DNA of 64,000 nucleotides from JALYNX01 sp963746905 (GTDB taxonomy: Bacteria > Actinomycetota > Acidimicrobiia > Spongiisociales > ZC4RG35), in contig CAVVCY010000002.1 of NCBI GenBank assembly GCA_963746905.1, positions 248,001 to 312,000 of the forward strand, written 5' to 3'. Every line of letters starts with the position of its first letter. Within the stretch, counting starts at the first letter, position 1. Under the pieces are notes generated by a model, which was given only the letters and a program-made list of their open reading frames with translations, was not told where the DNA came from and did no database searches. Both the position numbers and the translations under genes were made by a program. Shown piece after piece: positions 31,601-41,285 of this stretch.

Positions 31601-33763
31601 CTAAGGCACCGGATCGGTGGCAAGGCGAAAGGCGGAGAAGACCCCGTCCACACCGCGCAGGTCGGTGAGCAGCTTGGGCAATTGGCCCGGATCGGACAGC
31701 TCCACTTCGTACCTGAGAACCGCCACACGGTCGGCCCCGGAGTGGGTGGACGAAGCCGTGATGTTTCCACCGGTGTCGCTGATGACGGTGGTGACATCCT
31801 TGAGGAGACGGGTGCGGTCCAGGGCCTCGACCTGGATCCAGACCACGAACGCCCCGGTGTGGTCAGCCGGCCAGGCCACCTCCACGGTCCGCTCCCGGCG
31901 CTCGTTCAACGACGAGACGTTGGTGCAGTCGGCGCGGTGGACCGAGACCCCGCGCCCAACGGTGACATACCCGACGATCGGGTCACCCGGCACCGGCGAA
32001 CAGCATCGGGCCAGGTGGACCAGCATGTCGTCCTGTCCCTCGACCACCACCTGGGCGTCGTCCAGGGGGCGGCGCCGCCTGGGCTGGAAGAAGTCGTCAC
32101 CGGTGTCCGGTGTCAGGATCCGATTGAGACGGGCGGCAACCGTCTCGATCGAGACATTGCCCTCCCCCAAACCGACCTGCAAGGACTCGACGTCGTGATG
32201 ACCGAGCTCCTGGGCGATCGACTCGAGGAATTTCTCCTTGTCGGCCGCGCTCAGGTCCCCGGCATCTCGCCGGAGGAGGGCCTGGATCATCTCCTTACCA
32301 TCGGAGAGCGCCTCATCCCTGCGCTCCTTGGTGAACCACTGCTTGATCTTCGACTTGGCACGCCCGGTGCGGGCAAAGCCGAGCCAATCCCGGCTCGGGC
32401 CGGCATCGGGGGCCTTGGTGGTGAGAACCTCGACGATGTCCCCGGACTGGAGACGGGTGGAAAGGGGCACCAGCCGGCCGTTCACCTTGGCCCCGACACA
32501 GCGGTGCCCCACCTCGGTGTGGACCGAATAGGCGAAGTCAATCGGCGTTGCACCCGCCGGCAGGGACTTGGCATCACCGCCTGGGGTAAGGACGATCACC
32601 TCGTCCTGGTAGAGGTCGAGCTTGAGGTTTGCGAGGAACTCCTCGGGATCTTCGTCGGCAGTCCAGGCAGCGACGTCGACATTGGGAACCCGGCTCACGT
32701 CTCCTTCCTTGTAACGCCAGTGGGCGGCGATTCCCGCCTCCGCCCTCTGATGCATCTCCTCGGTGCGAATCTGGACCTCGAGTGGCTTGCCGCCCGACCC
32801 GATCACCGTCGTGTGCAGCGACTGGTACAGGTTGATCTTGGGCATCGCGATGTAGTCCTTGAACCGACCGGCCACCGGGACCCAATGGCTGTGAATCAGG
32901 CCGAGGGCGGCGTAGCAATCCCGGGTCGAGGCGGTGATCACCCTGATTCCCATGAGGTCATGGATATCTTCGAACGGGCGGTTCTGCTCCATCATCTTGC
33001 GGTAGATCGAGTACTGATGTTTGGGCCTTCCCACCACTTCGGCCTCGATCCCTGCGTCGGACAGGATCCCTGAGACCTCGCTCACCATCTTTTCGATGAA
33101 CGCCTCCCGCTCCGGCGCCTTTTCGGCGAGCTTGGCGTGGATCTCGGCGTTAGGCCCCGGATACAGGATCGCGAAGCATCGATCCTCGAACTCGTGCTTG
33201 ATCTCTTCGACTCCGAGTCGGTGGGCAAGCGGGGCGTAGACATCGAGTGTCTCCCGGGCAACCCGGCGCTGCTTCTCCTCACGCAGCGCACCCACCGTGC
33301 GCATGTTGTGGAGGCGATCGACAAGCTTGATGATGAGGACCCGCACGTCCTTGGCCATCGCCACCACCATCTTGCGGATCGTGGCCGCCTGAGCCTGCTC
33401 CCGGTTTGCGTAACGGACCCTGTCCAGCTTGGTGACACCGTCGATGAGAGAGGCGATCTCCGCACCGAACTGCGCGGTGATCTCATTGAGGGTGAGCGGG
33501 GTGTCCTCGACAGTGTCGTGGAGGAACGCGGCGGCCAGTGTCTGCGCGTCGAGCCCGTACTCGGCAAGGATCAGCGCCACTGTCACCGGGTGGGTGATGT
33601 AGAGATCGCCGGTCTTGCGAAGCTGGCCTTTGTGCGCAGTCTCCGCGACCGCGTGGGCCTTGCGGAGCAGCTCCAAGTCGCCTTCGGGATGGTGAGCTGT
33701 GAAGGCATCGAGCACCTCGGCCAGGGTGGCCGTGCGCGACTCAGTCGTATCGTACGAGAGCAT
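31601..33763 (-). CDS. relA: Bifunctional (p)ppGpp synthetase/hydrolase (Rel)
   Basis: Long Rel protein (720 residues) that makes and degrades (p)ppGpp in the stringent response. Domains in order: HD hydrolase (FLHDTVEDTPL, near residue 80, with LVDRLHNMRT), synthetase (GRPKHQYSIYRKM and RFKDYIAMPKINLYQSLHT, where RFKD is the form seen in bifunctional enzymes), TGS (VIVLTPGGDAKSLPAGATPIDFAYSVH), a helical/zinc-finger region (CCSPVPGDPIVGYVT) and a C-terminal ACT domain. The ATG at 33763 overlaps the apt stop region by 23 bases. Apt-relA adjacency is conserved in actinobacteria. Confidence 0.97.
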   Translation of the reverse strand: MLSYDTTESRTATLAEVLDAFTAHHPEGDLELLRKAHAVAETAHKGQLRKTGDLYITHPVTVALILAEYGLDAQTLAAAFLHDTVEDTPLTLNEITAQFGAEIASLIDGVTKLDRVRYANREQAQAATIRKMVVAMAKDVRVLIIKLVDRLHNMRTVGALREEKQRRVARETLDVYAPLAHRLGVEEIKHEFEDRCFAILYPGPNAEIHAKLAEKAPEREAFIEKMVSEVSGILSDAGIEAEVVGRPKHQYSIYRKMMEQNRPFEDIHDLMGIRVITASTRDCYAALGLIHSHWVPVAGRFKDYIAMPKINLYQSLHTTVIGSGGKPLEVQIRTEEMHQRAEAGIAAHWRYKEGDVSRVPNVDVAAWTADEDPEEFLANLKLDLYQDEVIVLTPGGDAKSLPAGATPIDFAYSVHTEVGHRCVGAKVNGRLVPLSTRLQSGDIVEVLTTKAPDAGPSRDWLGFARTGRAKSKIKQWFTKERRDEALSDGKEMIQALLRRDAGDLSAADKEKFLESIAQELGHHDVESLQVGLGEGNVSIETVAARLNRILTPDTGDDFFQPRRRRPLDDAQVVVEGQDDMLVHLARCCSPVPGDPIVGYVTVGRGVSVHRADCTNVSSLNERRERTVEVAWPADHTGAFVVWIQVEALDRTRLLKDVTTVISDTGGNITASSTHSGADRVAVLRYEVELSDPGQLPKLLTDLRGVDGVFSAFRLATDPVP

Positions 33764-34259
33764 TCAGCGGCACACCGTCCAACACATCGACGCCATTCAG
33801 GAACGCAAGCTCGATGAAGACCGAAATGCCGACAACGTCTGCTCCGACCCGACGAAGCAGACGGGTAGCTGCCGCCGCCGTTCCCCCGGTCGCGATCACG
33901 TCGTCGACGAGAAGCACCCGCTCCCCCTCATGTGCGGCGTCGACATGGATCTCGAGTGCATCAGTTCCGTACTCGAGGGTGTAATCCTCTCGAACAGTTT
34001 CGAACGGCAGCTTTCCCGGCTTGCGAACCGGGATGAATCCTGCGCCGAGACGGTCTGCAACCGGCGTTGCAAGGGTGAAACCTCTGGCCTCGATGCCGGC
34101 GACCTTGGTGACGCCAGAGTTGAGGAATGGCGCCGCCATTGCATCCACAAGGACCTTCAGGGCCTTTCCGTCGGCGAGTACCGGTGTGATGTCCTTGAAT
34201 ATCACCCCGGGCTCAGGAAAGTCGGGGATGTCACGAATCAGGCTGGTGAGGAGTTCCAC
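33741..34259 (-). CDS. apt: Adenine phosphoribosyltransferase
   Basis: Apt salvages adenine to AMP using PRPP. The 172-residue protein has the N-terminal RDIPDFPEPGVIFKDITPVL, the adenine-specific GIEARGF, and the PRPP motif RVLLVDDVIATGGTAAA. Length matches the family. The start is GTG 34259. It lies between secF and relA, as in other actinobacteria. Confidence 0.96.
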   Translation of the reverse strand: MELLTSLIRDIPDFPEPGVIFKDITPVLADGKALKVLVDAMAAPFLNSGVTKVAGIEARGFTLATPVADRLGAGFIPVRKPGKLPFETVREDYTLEYGTDALEIHVDAAHEGERVLLVDDVIATGGTAAAATRLLRRVGADVVGISVFIELAFLNGVDVLDGVPLNALVRYD

Positions 34260-34280
34260 GGCCGTGATTCTACGGGCGGA

Positions 34281-35249
34281 TCATTTCCTTCCAGCCCGTT
34301 TCCGTCTTTCCAGCTTCTGGGCCCTTTCCTGCCAGTACGGCTCCTTCTCCTTCCATACCGCCAGAAGGGGCGCCGCCACGAAGATCGATGAGTAGGTGCC
34401 CACGGCGAGACCGACGAAGAGTGCCAACGCGAATTCGGTCAGGGTTGGCGCCCCCAGGATCACGCTCCCGACCAGGAGGATGCTTCCCACAGGCAGCAAC
34501 GAGGCGAGTGAGGTGAACAGAGAACGAGCCAACACCGCGTTCAGGGCAAGGTTGACGATCTCGCTGTAGGTCTTGTCATCTTCTATCTCGACCAACTCGT
34601 CGATCTTGTCGAACACGACCACGCCGTCATAGAGCGAATAGCCGAGGATGGTCAGGATCGCCACCACGGTCGCCGGGGTCACAACGAAGCCGGTCAGCGA
34701 GTAGACGCCAATAGTCATCACCAGGTCATGGAGGACCGCGACGATGGCGGTCATCGCCATCTTGAACTCCAGCCGCCAGGAGATGAAGAGGATCACCGCG
34801 CCAAGGAACACCCCAAGAGCCAGTAGTGCGCGGCGGGCAACCAGAGCCCCGAAACTCGGCCCGACAGCTTCGGTCGAGATCTCGGACCGATCGGCACCGG
34901 TGACTTCGGAAATTGCCTCCACGGCGTCGTTTGCAACCGACGTTTCTAGAGCTTCGGTTGAGATCCGAACCGCGGCCCCGTCATCGAGAAGCTGGATAGT
35001 CGGGCTGGTCACGCCGACCGATTCCAGGGCGCTGCGGATCTCTCCGATGTCGGCACCCGCCGGGTTGGGGGACTGCATCCCGATCCCACCGACGAATTCG
35101 ATGCCGAGGTTGAGCTGTCGGATCCCGAGGCTGGCCAGGCTGATGAGGATGAAACTCGCCGAGAGGATGAACCATCTCCGACGCAAGCCGACGAAGTCGA
35201 TCGTGGTCTCGCCACGATCCATCCTCCTGAAGAATCCGGCTTCGCTCAT
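34281..35249 (-). CDS. secF: Protein translocase subunit SecF
   Basis: SecF with SecD uses the proton-motive force to complete protein export at the membrane. The 322-residue protein has six predicted membrane helices, an early periplasmic loop after the first helix (residues about 50-125), the family IEFVGGI-type motif at the end of the first helix, and the helix-4 region LTILGYSLYDGVVVFDKIDE, typical of SecF. It ends in a basic tail. ATG 35249 overlaps the secD stop as ATGA. Confidence 0.97.
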   Translation of the reverse strand: MSEAGFFRRMDRGETTIDFVGLRRRWFILSASFILISLASLGIRQLNLGIEFVGGIGMQSPNPAGADIGEIRSALESVGVTSPTIQLLDDGAAVRISTEALETSVANDAVEAISEVTGADRSEISTEAVGPSFGALVARRALLALGVFLGAVILFISWRLEFKMAMTAIVAVLHDLVMTIGVYSLTGFVVTPATVVAILTILGYSLYDGVVVFDKIDELVEIEDDKTYSEIVNLALNAVLARSLFTSLASLLPVGSILLVGSVILGAPTLTEFALALFVGLAVGTYSSIFVAAPLLAVWKEKEPYWQERAQKLERRKRAGRK

Positions 35250-36658
35250 CTTGCGGCTCCCTCGATGCTGAACCAGCCGCCAGTGCCGAGCCGGGTCTCA
35301 GCCATCACCCCGGCGGCCTTCCTGGTGAAGAGCAGTGCCACGACAAGGTCGAGGACCGTGCCCATCCCCAATGAGATGGCAAACCCCTTGACCGCTCCCA
35401 CCGCCAGGGCCCACAGCAACACGGCACCCAGGAGACTGACGGTGTTGGCGGTGAGCATGGTCCTGAATGCGATCTTGAAGCCCGCAGCGGTTGCCTCTGG
35501 AACCGTGTTCCCCTGACGCAGCTTCTCCTTGATGCGCTCGAAATAGACGATGTAAGTATCAGCCGAGATTCCCAACGACACAATCAACCCGGTGACACCG
35601 GCAAGGGTAAGAGTGAGGCCCACCCATTGCCCCAGGAGCCCGAAAAGGGTGATCAGGACGGCCGCAAACACGCTGAGCCCGACAATCGCCACCAGACCAA
35701 GTGAGCGGTAGGCGAGAAGGAGGACAATTGCCACCAGGATCAGACCGAGGACACCGGCAATGACCCCTGCATGAAGCGAGTCGGCGCCGAGTGTGCCGGA
35801 TACCTTGCGGACTGCTGAGACCTCGAAGGAGACCGGAAGGGACCCGTACCGGAGGACGACAGCCAGGTCGTTCGCCTCCTTTTGGGCATCAGAGCCCTGA
35901 CCCATAGTGATCTGCGCTTGGCCACCTGCGATTCCGGTCTCGGGCGAAACAGTGGGATTGACGGCGGGTGCGGTGATCACACGGCCATCGAGAACGATCG
36001 CGATCTGCCGCTGTGGGTCACCGATCGGAAACCCGGCCGCCTTCGCCGTCATCTCGGCAAAGGCGGTTGCGCCCTCCGAGGTCAGGTCGAGACTCACCGC
36101 CCATACCGCCGAGTTGGCGTCGAATACCGGCACCGCGGAGGCCACATCTTCGCCTTGAAGCTCGGCCGGCCCAAGATTCAGAACTTCGTGAGGCTCGGAC
36201 GCTTCGTAGAGGAGCCAGGTCTCGGTCGCCGGGTCGTCCACAATGGTCAGACCCGTCTCGTTGTCGATATTCGGAGTGTTGGTGCCCGCCAGGGGCCCGA
36301 TGTCACCAGTGACCGCCCCCAGCACCGGACGGAAGGTAAGGACGCCGGTCTGACCCACCGCTTGGATCGCCCGTTGCTCGTCAGTGACCCCAGGGAGCTG
36401 AACGATGACCGTGTTCGCCCCCGAGATCTGGATGTCAGGCTCCTGCACCGAGCCGATCTCCTCGATCCGCTGGCCCATGATCTGGGTGGCTACCTCGAGC
36501 AGGTCCGGGTCCGTGCCCTCTGGAGCGGTGAGGACGACAGCCGTCCCACCTTGGAGGTCGAGTCCGAGCAGTGGCGTGAGCCCGAAGTAGATGGCGGCGG
36601 CAAGGCCGCCCCAGGCCACCACTAAGACAACAATCACACCGACGACACGCCGGGTCAT
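35246..36658 (-). CDS. secD: Protein translocase subunit SecD
   Basis: SecD partners SecF in the Sec export machinery. About 470 residues from ATG 36658: an N-terminal helix, the GLDLQGGTAVVL motif, a large extracytoplasmic P1 domain (about residues 50-290), and C-terminal helices with VTGLIVSLGISADTYIVYFERIKE, the conserved helix 4 motif with charged residues. The upstream in-frame stretch to 36772 overlaps yajC and has no homology, so ATG 36658, one base past the yajC stop, is chosen. Confidence 0.97.
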   Translation of the reverse strand: MTRRVVGVIVVLVVAWGGLAAAIYFGLTPLLGLDLQGGTAVVLTAPEGTDPDLLEVATQIMGQRIEEIGSVQEPDIQISGANTVIVQLPGVTDEQRAIQAVGQTGVLTFRPVLGAVTGDIGPLAGTNTPNIDNETGLTIVDDPATETWLLYEASEPHEVLNLGPAELQGEDVASAVPVFDANSAVWAVSLDLTSEGATAFAEMTAKAAGFPIGDPQRQIAIVLDGRVITAPAVNPTVSPETGIAGGQAQITMGQGSDAQKEANDLAVVLRYGSLPVSFEVSAVRKVSGTLGADSLHAGVIAGVLGLILVAIVLLLAYRSLGLVAIVGLSVFAAVLITLFGLLGQWVGLTLTLAGVTGLIVSLGISADTYIVYFERIKEKLRQGNTVPEATAAGFKIAFRTMLTANTVSLLGAVLLWALAVGAVKGFAISLGMGTVLDLVVALLFTRKAAGVMAETRLGTGGWFSIEGAAR

Positions 36659-36659
36659 G

Positions 36660-36965
36660 TCAGACTTCGTCCCCTCCGACCAGAGAAGCGATGGCGCGTC
36701 GGGAGACCCGGATCTTCCCGTCCTCCACCGCGAGGACGACGCTCTCCTCATCGACGGAGACCACCCGGCCATGGATGCCGCCGATCGTCCGGACCTCCTG
36801 TCCGGCGCTCAGAGATTGAGCCAGAGACTGCTGCGCTTTGGCCCGCCGGCGCTGGGGCCGGATGATGAACAGCCAGAAGACAACGACCATCAAGCCGAGG
36901 AAGATCAACGAAGTCCAGCCGCTGCTACCGGCCGCGGCATCCTGTGCGAAAACGACGTGGGTCAC
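36660..36965 (-). CDS. yajC: Preprotein translocase subunit YajC
   Basis: YajC is a small inner-membrane partner of SecDF. The 101-residue protein has one membrane helix (about residues 18-36), the basic post-helix motif FIIRPQRRRAKA, and a C-terminal small domain (GQEVRTIGGIHGRVVSVDEE). It starts at GTG 36965 with a GGAGGAG site seven bases ahead. It forms the yajC-secD-secF operon. Confidence 0.95.
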   Translation of the reverse strand: MTHVVFAQDAAAGSSGWTSLIFLGLMVVVFWLFIIRPQRRRAKAQQSLAQSLSAGQEVRTIGGIHGRVVSVDEESVVLAVEDGKIRVSRRAIASLVGGDEV

Positions 36966-37019
36966 GAGCTCCTCCGATGGGGTGAATCCGACGGCCGGAG
37001 GTTAGGCAATGGCGAGCCT

Positions 37020-38135
37020 CTACGACGAACTACGGGCCCGTTGTTCGAGGGCATTTTCGAGGTACCCCTCGAATCGGCCTTCACCAATCGCATCACCGGC
37101 TCCGGCGACCAGGTCCAGGGTGTAACGGAGGTTGTGAATCGTCAGCAGCCGGAAGCCGCTTATTTCGCCCATTCGCACCAGATGTCTCAAGTAAGCCCTC
37201 GAGTATCGACTGCATGCGAGACAGAGGCAGGCCGCATCCAACGGCCCTTGGTCGGTCTCAAAACGGGCCTGTCGGATGTTGAAGTCACCGTTCCTCGTCA
37301 AAGCGCGCCCATGGCGGGCCAGTCGGGTGGGGATGACGCAATCGAAGAGGTCGGCGCCCCGGGAAATTGCCCGCAGCAGGCCTTCGGTGTCACCTAAGCC
37401 CATGACATACCGGGGCTTGTCTCCGGGCAGACCCGAGACGGCGGCCTCCAAAGCCAGATCCCTCTCTTCGGGGCTTTCTCCCACCGAGAGGCCGCCGATG
37501 CCGAATCCCGGGAAGCCGAGAGCTGCAGTCTTGGTGGCGCTCTCGACGCGCAGATCGGGGTCGACGCCTCCCTGGACGATGCCGAACAGCGCCTGGTCGA
37601 CCCGGGTGTGGGCGGCAAGACATCGCTCACCCCAACGCAAGGTCCTTTGCATGGCGTCACTCACGTGCCTGGTTTCTGCCGGAAGCCCTACACAGATGTC
37701 TAGGGCCATCACGATGTCTGCACCCAGTTGTTCCTGGATCCGCACCGCGTCTTCCGGACTGAGACTGACTACCGAGCCGTCATATACCGAGCGAAACTTG
37801 GCGCCGGCCTCGTCGATCAGCGGCTCCAATGAGAAGATTTGGAAGCCACCCGAGTCGGTGAGGATGGGTGCGCTCCAATCCATGAAGCCATGCAGCCCGC
37901 CCATCTGCTCCACGACGTCTCCACCAGGGCGAAGCATGAGGTGATAGGTGTTGGCCAACACGATCTCGGTCCCGACCGAGACCAGGTCGTCGGCGTCGGC
38001 GGCTTTGACTGCAGCCCGGGTTCCGACCGGCATGAAGGCAGGGGTTCGCACCCGACCGTGTGGAGTGTCGAGCCATCCCGCTCGTGCCGAGCCGTCGGCA
38101 GCCGCCTCCGCCCAGCGGACAGGATCAGCTGTCAT
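37020..38135 (-). CDS. tgt: tRNA-guanine(34) transglycosylase
   Basis: Tgt exchanges G34 for preQ1 in GUN-anticodon tRNAs, in queuosine synthesis. The protein (371 residues from ATG 38135) has the nucleophile/binding aspartates in TDSGGFQ and DCVIPTR, the substrate loop (GLPGDKPRYVMGLG), and the zinc motif CLCLACSRYSRAYLRHL. A longer in-frame start at 38222 lies in queA and is not conserved. It overlaps the queA end by 11 bases. The pair indicates that this organism uses queuosine or salvages preQ1. Confidence 0.96.
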   Translation of the reverse strand: MTADPVRWAEAAADGSARAGWLDTPHGRVRTPAFMPVGTRAAVKAADADDLVSVGTEIVLANTYHLMLRPGGDVVEQMGGLHGFMDWSAPILTDSGGFQIFSLEPLIDEAGAKFRSVYDGSVVSLSPEDAVRIQEQLGADIVMALDICVGLPAETRHVSDAMQRTLRWGERCLAAHTRVDQALFGIVQGGVDPDLRVESATKTAALGFPGFGIGGLSVGESPEERDLALEAAVSGLPGDKPRYVMGLGDTEGLLRAISRGADLFDCVIPTRLARHGRALTRNGDFNIRQARFETDQGPLDAACLCLACSRYSRAYLRHLVRMGEISGFRLLTIHNLRYTLDLVAGAGDAIGEGRFEGYLENALEQRARSSS

Positions 38136-39138
38136 GGCGGGTCGCCAGCATCGCATCGCCGAAGGAGAGGAACCGGTAGCCGTGGTCGAGAGCATGTCGG
38201 TATGCATCCCGCCAGCCGTCACCCATGAATGCGGCCACCAGGACCATCAGGGTGGATCCCGGCACATGGAAATTGGTCACCAGTCGGTCTACGACCTGAA
38301 ACCTGGCGCCCGGTCGGAGAAAGAGATCTGTCTCACGAGTGCCCGCCATTAGCGCTCCGTCCGCGGTGACGCTCGCCTCGAGGGCTCGCACCACCGTCGT
38401 CCCGACGGCAACCACCGCTCCACCCCGATTCCGGGTCCGGGTGATCGCGGCAACGGTCGCCTCAGGAACCGAGCACCACTCCATGTGCATCCGATGATCC
38501 TCGACCATGTCGACCGTCATCGGCCGAAAGGTATCGAGGCCGACGTGAAGGTCGATCGTCGCCATCTCAATTCCGCGATCGTTCATCCCACTGACCACCT
38601 CTTCGGTGAAGTGCAATCCGGCAGTGGGGGCGGCGGCCGATCCGATGATCCTGGCGAACATGGTCTGATATCGGCCGGTGTCCGGAAGATTCCCTTTGAA
38701 GTAAGGCGGCAGGGGCACCTCTCCGGCAGTCTCGATGGCGACCTCGACGTCTCCTGCCTCCAATGCGACGACGACCAGACCCTCATCCGGCCCGTCGACG
38801 ACTGTGGCGATGAGACCGGGGAACTCGATCCGCACCCCGGGTCGGAGCCGGCGCGAAGGACGGGCCAGCGCCTCCCAATGCCCGCTAGGCAGCGGACGGA
38901 GGACCAGGAGCTCGACCGAGCCCCCACTGCCGGCCTTGACCCCCACCAATCGCGCCGACCGCACCCTGGTCTCGTTGACCACGACCAGATCCCCTGGATT
39001 GAGAAGCTGGGGAAGTTCGAGGAATCGGTGATCGGAGAGATCCGTGGTGTCCAGGAGCCGGGCGTCGTGTCTCGGCTCGATCGGCTCTTGTGCGATGGCA
39101 GATTCGGGTAGTGGATAGGTGAAGTCCGAAACCCGCAT
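38125..39138 (-). CDS. queA: S-adenosylmethionine:tRNA ribosyltransferase-isomerase
   Basis: QueA transfers the ribosyl part of SAM to preQ1-tRNA, giving epoxyqueuosine. The 337-residue protein has the conserved start DFTYPLPESAIAQEP, RHDARLL, and the signatures APTAGLHFTEE, LHVGLDTFRPM and TNFHVPGSTLMVLVAAFMG. Full-length. It lies eight bases upstream-to-downstream of ruvB and overlaps tgt, matching the ruvCAB-queA-tgt-yajC-secDF order found in many bacteria. Confidence 0.96.
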   Translation of the reverse strand: MRVSDFTYPLPESAIAQEPIEPRHDARLLDTTDLSDHRFLELPQLLNPGDLVVVNETRVRSARLVGVKAGSGGSVELLVLRPLPSGHWEALARPSRRLRPGVRIEFPGLIATVVDGPDEGLVVVALEAGDVEVAIETAGEVPLPPYFKGNLPDTGRYQTMFARIIGSAAAPTAGLHFTEEVVSGMNDRGIEMATIDLHVGLDTFRPMTVDMVEDHRMHMEWCSVPEATVAAITRTRNRGGAVVAVGTTVVRALEASVTADGALMAGTRETDLFLRPGARFQVVDRLVTNFHVPGSTLMVLVAAFMGDGWRDAYRHALDHGYRFLSFGDAMLATRHDS

Positions 39139-39149
39139 TTGGGACGAGG

Positions 39150-40163
39150 CTAGAGCAAGGTCCCCTGTGGGCTCTCCGGAGGGTCAAGCCCCAGATGGGA
39201 GTAGGCCCTCGCCGTGGCTACCCGCCCCCGTGGAGTTCGCTTGAGGAGACCCGACTGGAGCAGGAACGGCTCATAGGCGTCCTCCACCGTTTCCGGTTCC
39301 TCACCGACCGCGATGGCGAGTGTGGAGAGCCCGACCGGGCCCCCACCGAAACGATTTATGACGGCGTCGAGGATCGAACGGTCCACTTTGTCCAGGCCCA
39401 GTTGATCCACCTCGTATACGCCCAGCGCCTCGTCGGCGACTTCGGGATCGATTGTGCCGGAGGCCCTGGCGACCGCGTAGTCACGGACCCGGGCCAGGAG
39501 GCGGTTGGCGATTCGCGGCGTTGAGCGACTTCGTGAAGCGATCACCTCGGCCGCGATCGGATCGACCTCGACATCGATGATCCCTGCCGAGCGCATGACG
39601 ATCCGGGTCAAGTCCTCGGTCTCGTAATAGTCGAGTCTTTCCTCGATGCCGAAGCGATCGCGCAAAGGCGCGGTGACCTTTCCTTTGCGGGTGGTCGCCC
39701 CGACCAGTGTGAAGCGGGGCAGGTCGAGACGGATCGACTGGGCGGTGGGGCCTTTGCCGAGGACGATGTCCAATTGAAAATCCTCCATTGCCGGATAGAG
39801 GATCTCTTCGACGGCGCGGGGCAGACGATGGATCTCATCGATGAAGAACACATCACCGTCGTCGAGGTTGGAGAGGATGGCGGCGAGATCACCGGGCCGT
39901 TCCAGGGCGGGGCCGGAGGTGATCCGCATGGTGACCCCGAGCTCGTGGGAGATGACGCCAGCGAGTGTGGTCTTGCCCAGACCGGGTGGGCCGCTCAGCA
40001 GCACGTGATCGAGGGCACGATTCTCCTTGCGCGCCGCCTCTAGGGAGATCCGCAACCGTTCCCGCACCCGGTTCTGGCCGATGAACTCTTCGATCCGCTT
40101 CGGGCGAAGGGATACCTCTTCTTCGGTTTCGACCACCGGATTGAGGAGGCTGTCCTCGCGCAT
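39150..40163 (-). CDS. ruvB: Holliday junction branch-migration ATPase RuvB
   Basis: RuvB is the hexameric motor that drives branch migration with RuvA. The 337-residue AAA+ protein has the N-terminal RPKRIEEFIGQ, Walker A GPPGLGKTTLA, Walker B FFIDEIHRLPR, the sensor GATTRKG, the arginine-finger region (DRFGIEERLDYYE), and a C-terminal winged helix (LLQSGLLKRTPRGRVAT). ATG 40163 has a GGAGG site. It follows ruvA by three bases. Confidence 0.98.
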   Translation of the reverse strand: MREDSLLNPVVETEEEVSLRPKRIEEFIGQNRVRERLRISLEAARKENRALDHVLLSGPPGLGKTTLAGVISHELGVTMRITSGPALERPGDLAAILSNLDDGDVFFIDEIHRLPRAVEEILYPAMEDFQLDIVLGKGPTAQSIRLDLPRFTLVGATTRKGKVTAPLRDRFGIEERLDYYETEDLTRIVMRSAGIIDVEVDPIAAEVIASRSRSTPRIANRLLARVRDYAVARASGTIDPEVADEALGVYEVDQLGLDKVDRSILDAVINRFGGGPVGLSTLAIAVGEEPETVEDAYEPFLLQSGLLKRTPRGRVATARAYSHLGLDPPESPQGTLL

Positions 40164-40166
40164 GTC

Positions 40167-40736
40167 CTACCTCCGACCGAGGGCTCTCAGGGCGGTGGTG
40201 ATCTGGATCTCGATGGTGGCACCAGGATCGAGCTCGGGGATCACGCCGTTGATCTCCTCGGTCGAATAGCCGAGCCCTTCCAGGGCCTGACGGACGGTGA
40301 CCGTGGCCGGGGAGCCGACGATCTCGGCGTCCTTGCCGGTCAGTTTAGGCGCCAGCTCGAGGACGATCCTTTGCGCTCCCCTCTTGCCGACACCGGGGAC
40401 CGCGGTCAAGGCGTCCGAATCCTCGGTCACGATGGCCCGGATGATCTCATCGTGACTGAGGGTGGCGGTCATCGCCAGGGCCAATTTGGGTCCGACACCA
40501 GCCGCCCCCAACAGGATCCGGAATAGGTCGCGATCGGGCTCGGACACGAATCCGAAGAGACTCATCTCGTCTTCGCGGACGTGGGTATGGGTGTGGATCA
40601 CCACTTCCTCACCGATCCCGGGCAGAGTGGCAAGGCTTCGAGGAGTCATGGTGACGTCGTACCCGACCCCACCCACTTCCAGGCAAACCACCTCGCCCCG
40701 TTTCGACACCAGAGTGCCCCGAAGCCGCCCGATCAT
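40167..40736 (-). CDS. ruvA: Holliday junction DNA helicase subunit RuvA
   Basis: RuvA binds the four-way junction and loads RuvB. The 189-residue protein has the OB-fold N-terminus (MIGRLRGTLVSKRGEVVCLE), the first helix-hairpin-helix (RILLGAAGVGPKLALAMTA), the second one (LTAVPGVGKRGAQRIVLEL) and the C-terminal domain III (VRQALEGLGYSTEEI) that contacts RuvB. ATG 40736 overlaps ruvC as ATGA. Confidence 0.97.
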   Translation of the reverse strand: MIGRLRGTLVSKRGEVVCLEVGGVGYDVTMTPRSLATLPGIGEEVVIHTHTHVREDEMSLFGFVSEPDRDLFRILLGAAGVGPKLALAMTATLSHDEIIRAIVTEDSDALTAVPGVGKRGAQRIVLELAPKLTGKDAEIVGSPATVTVRQALEGLGYSTEEINGVIPELDPGATIEIQITTALRALGRR

Positions 40737-41215
40737 CGTCTCGCCTCGAGGGGAGCTGCCCGCAGATGGCAGAGGGCTACGGCGAGGGCGTCGGCCGAGT
40801 CTGCCGGCTGTGGCGGCTCGGCGAGATGGAGGAGGCGGGCCAGCATCTCCTGAATCTGGCTCTTGCCCGCCGACCCATCGCCGGTGATCGCCGATTTCAC
40901 CGCAGTGGGCACGTATTCGAAGACCGGCAAACCCGCCTGAGCGGCAACAAGGAGCGCCACCCCGGAAGCCCGGCCCACCGAGATGGCGGTCTGCAGGTTG
41001 CGGTTGGTGAAGACGCTCTCGATTGCCATCACATCGGGGCTGGCGTCAGCCACGACACTGGTCAGGCCCTGATGGAGCTCGGCAAGACGCTCCGACATGG
41101 GAAGGTCGACGGCGGTGCGGATGACGCCGGCGAGCCGGGCGGTCGGAGGGTTGGTGCCCTCCACCAAACCGTATCCGGTGGCGGATAGTCCGGGATCGAT
41201 GCCCAATACGAACAT
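40733..41215 (-). CDS. ruvC: Crossover junction endodeoxyribonuclease RuvC
   Basis: RuvC cleaves Holliday junctions. The 160-residue protein has the RNase H-like acidic residues in LGIDPGLSATGYG (D7 in the E. coli numbering), the MAIESVFTNRNLQTAISVGRA stretch (described in part), and the C-terminal aspartate in ADSADALAVALCH. It starts at ATG 41215, divergent from the VOC gene, and begins the ruvCAB-queA-tgt set. In mycobacteria yebC is close upstream; here four extra genes separate them. Confidence 0.97.
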   Translation of the reverse strand: MFVLGIDPGLSATGYGLVEGTNPPTARLAGVIRTAVDLPMSERLAELHQGLTSVVADASPDVMAIESVFTNRNLQTAISVGRASGVALLVAAQAGLPVFEYVPTAVKSAITGDGSAGKSQIQEMLARLLHLAEPPQPADSADALAVALCHLRAAPLEARR

Positions 41216-41285
41216 GTGTTCTGCGACAGTACCTGCTTCGGCGGACGTTTCCGAGGCTTGTCGCGATCATGCGACAATCCGCCAA

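Noticed and set aside
31682..33073. A 463-codon plus-strand frame opposite relA
   Set aside because: Antisense to the conserved Rel domains and without any recognisable motif.
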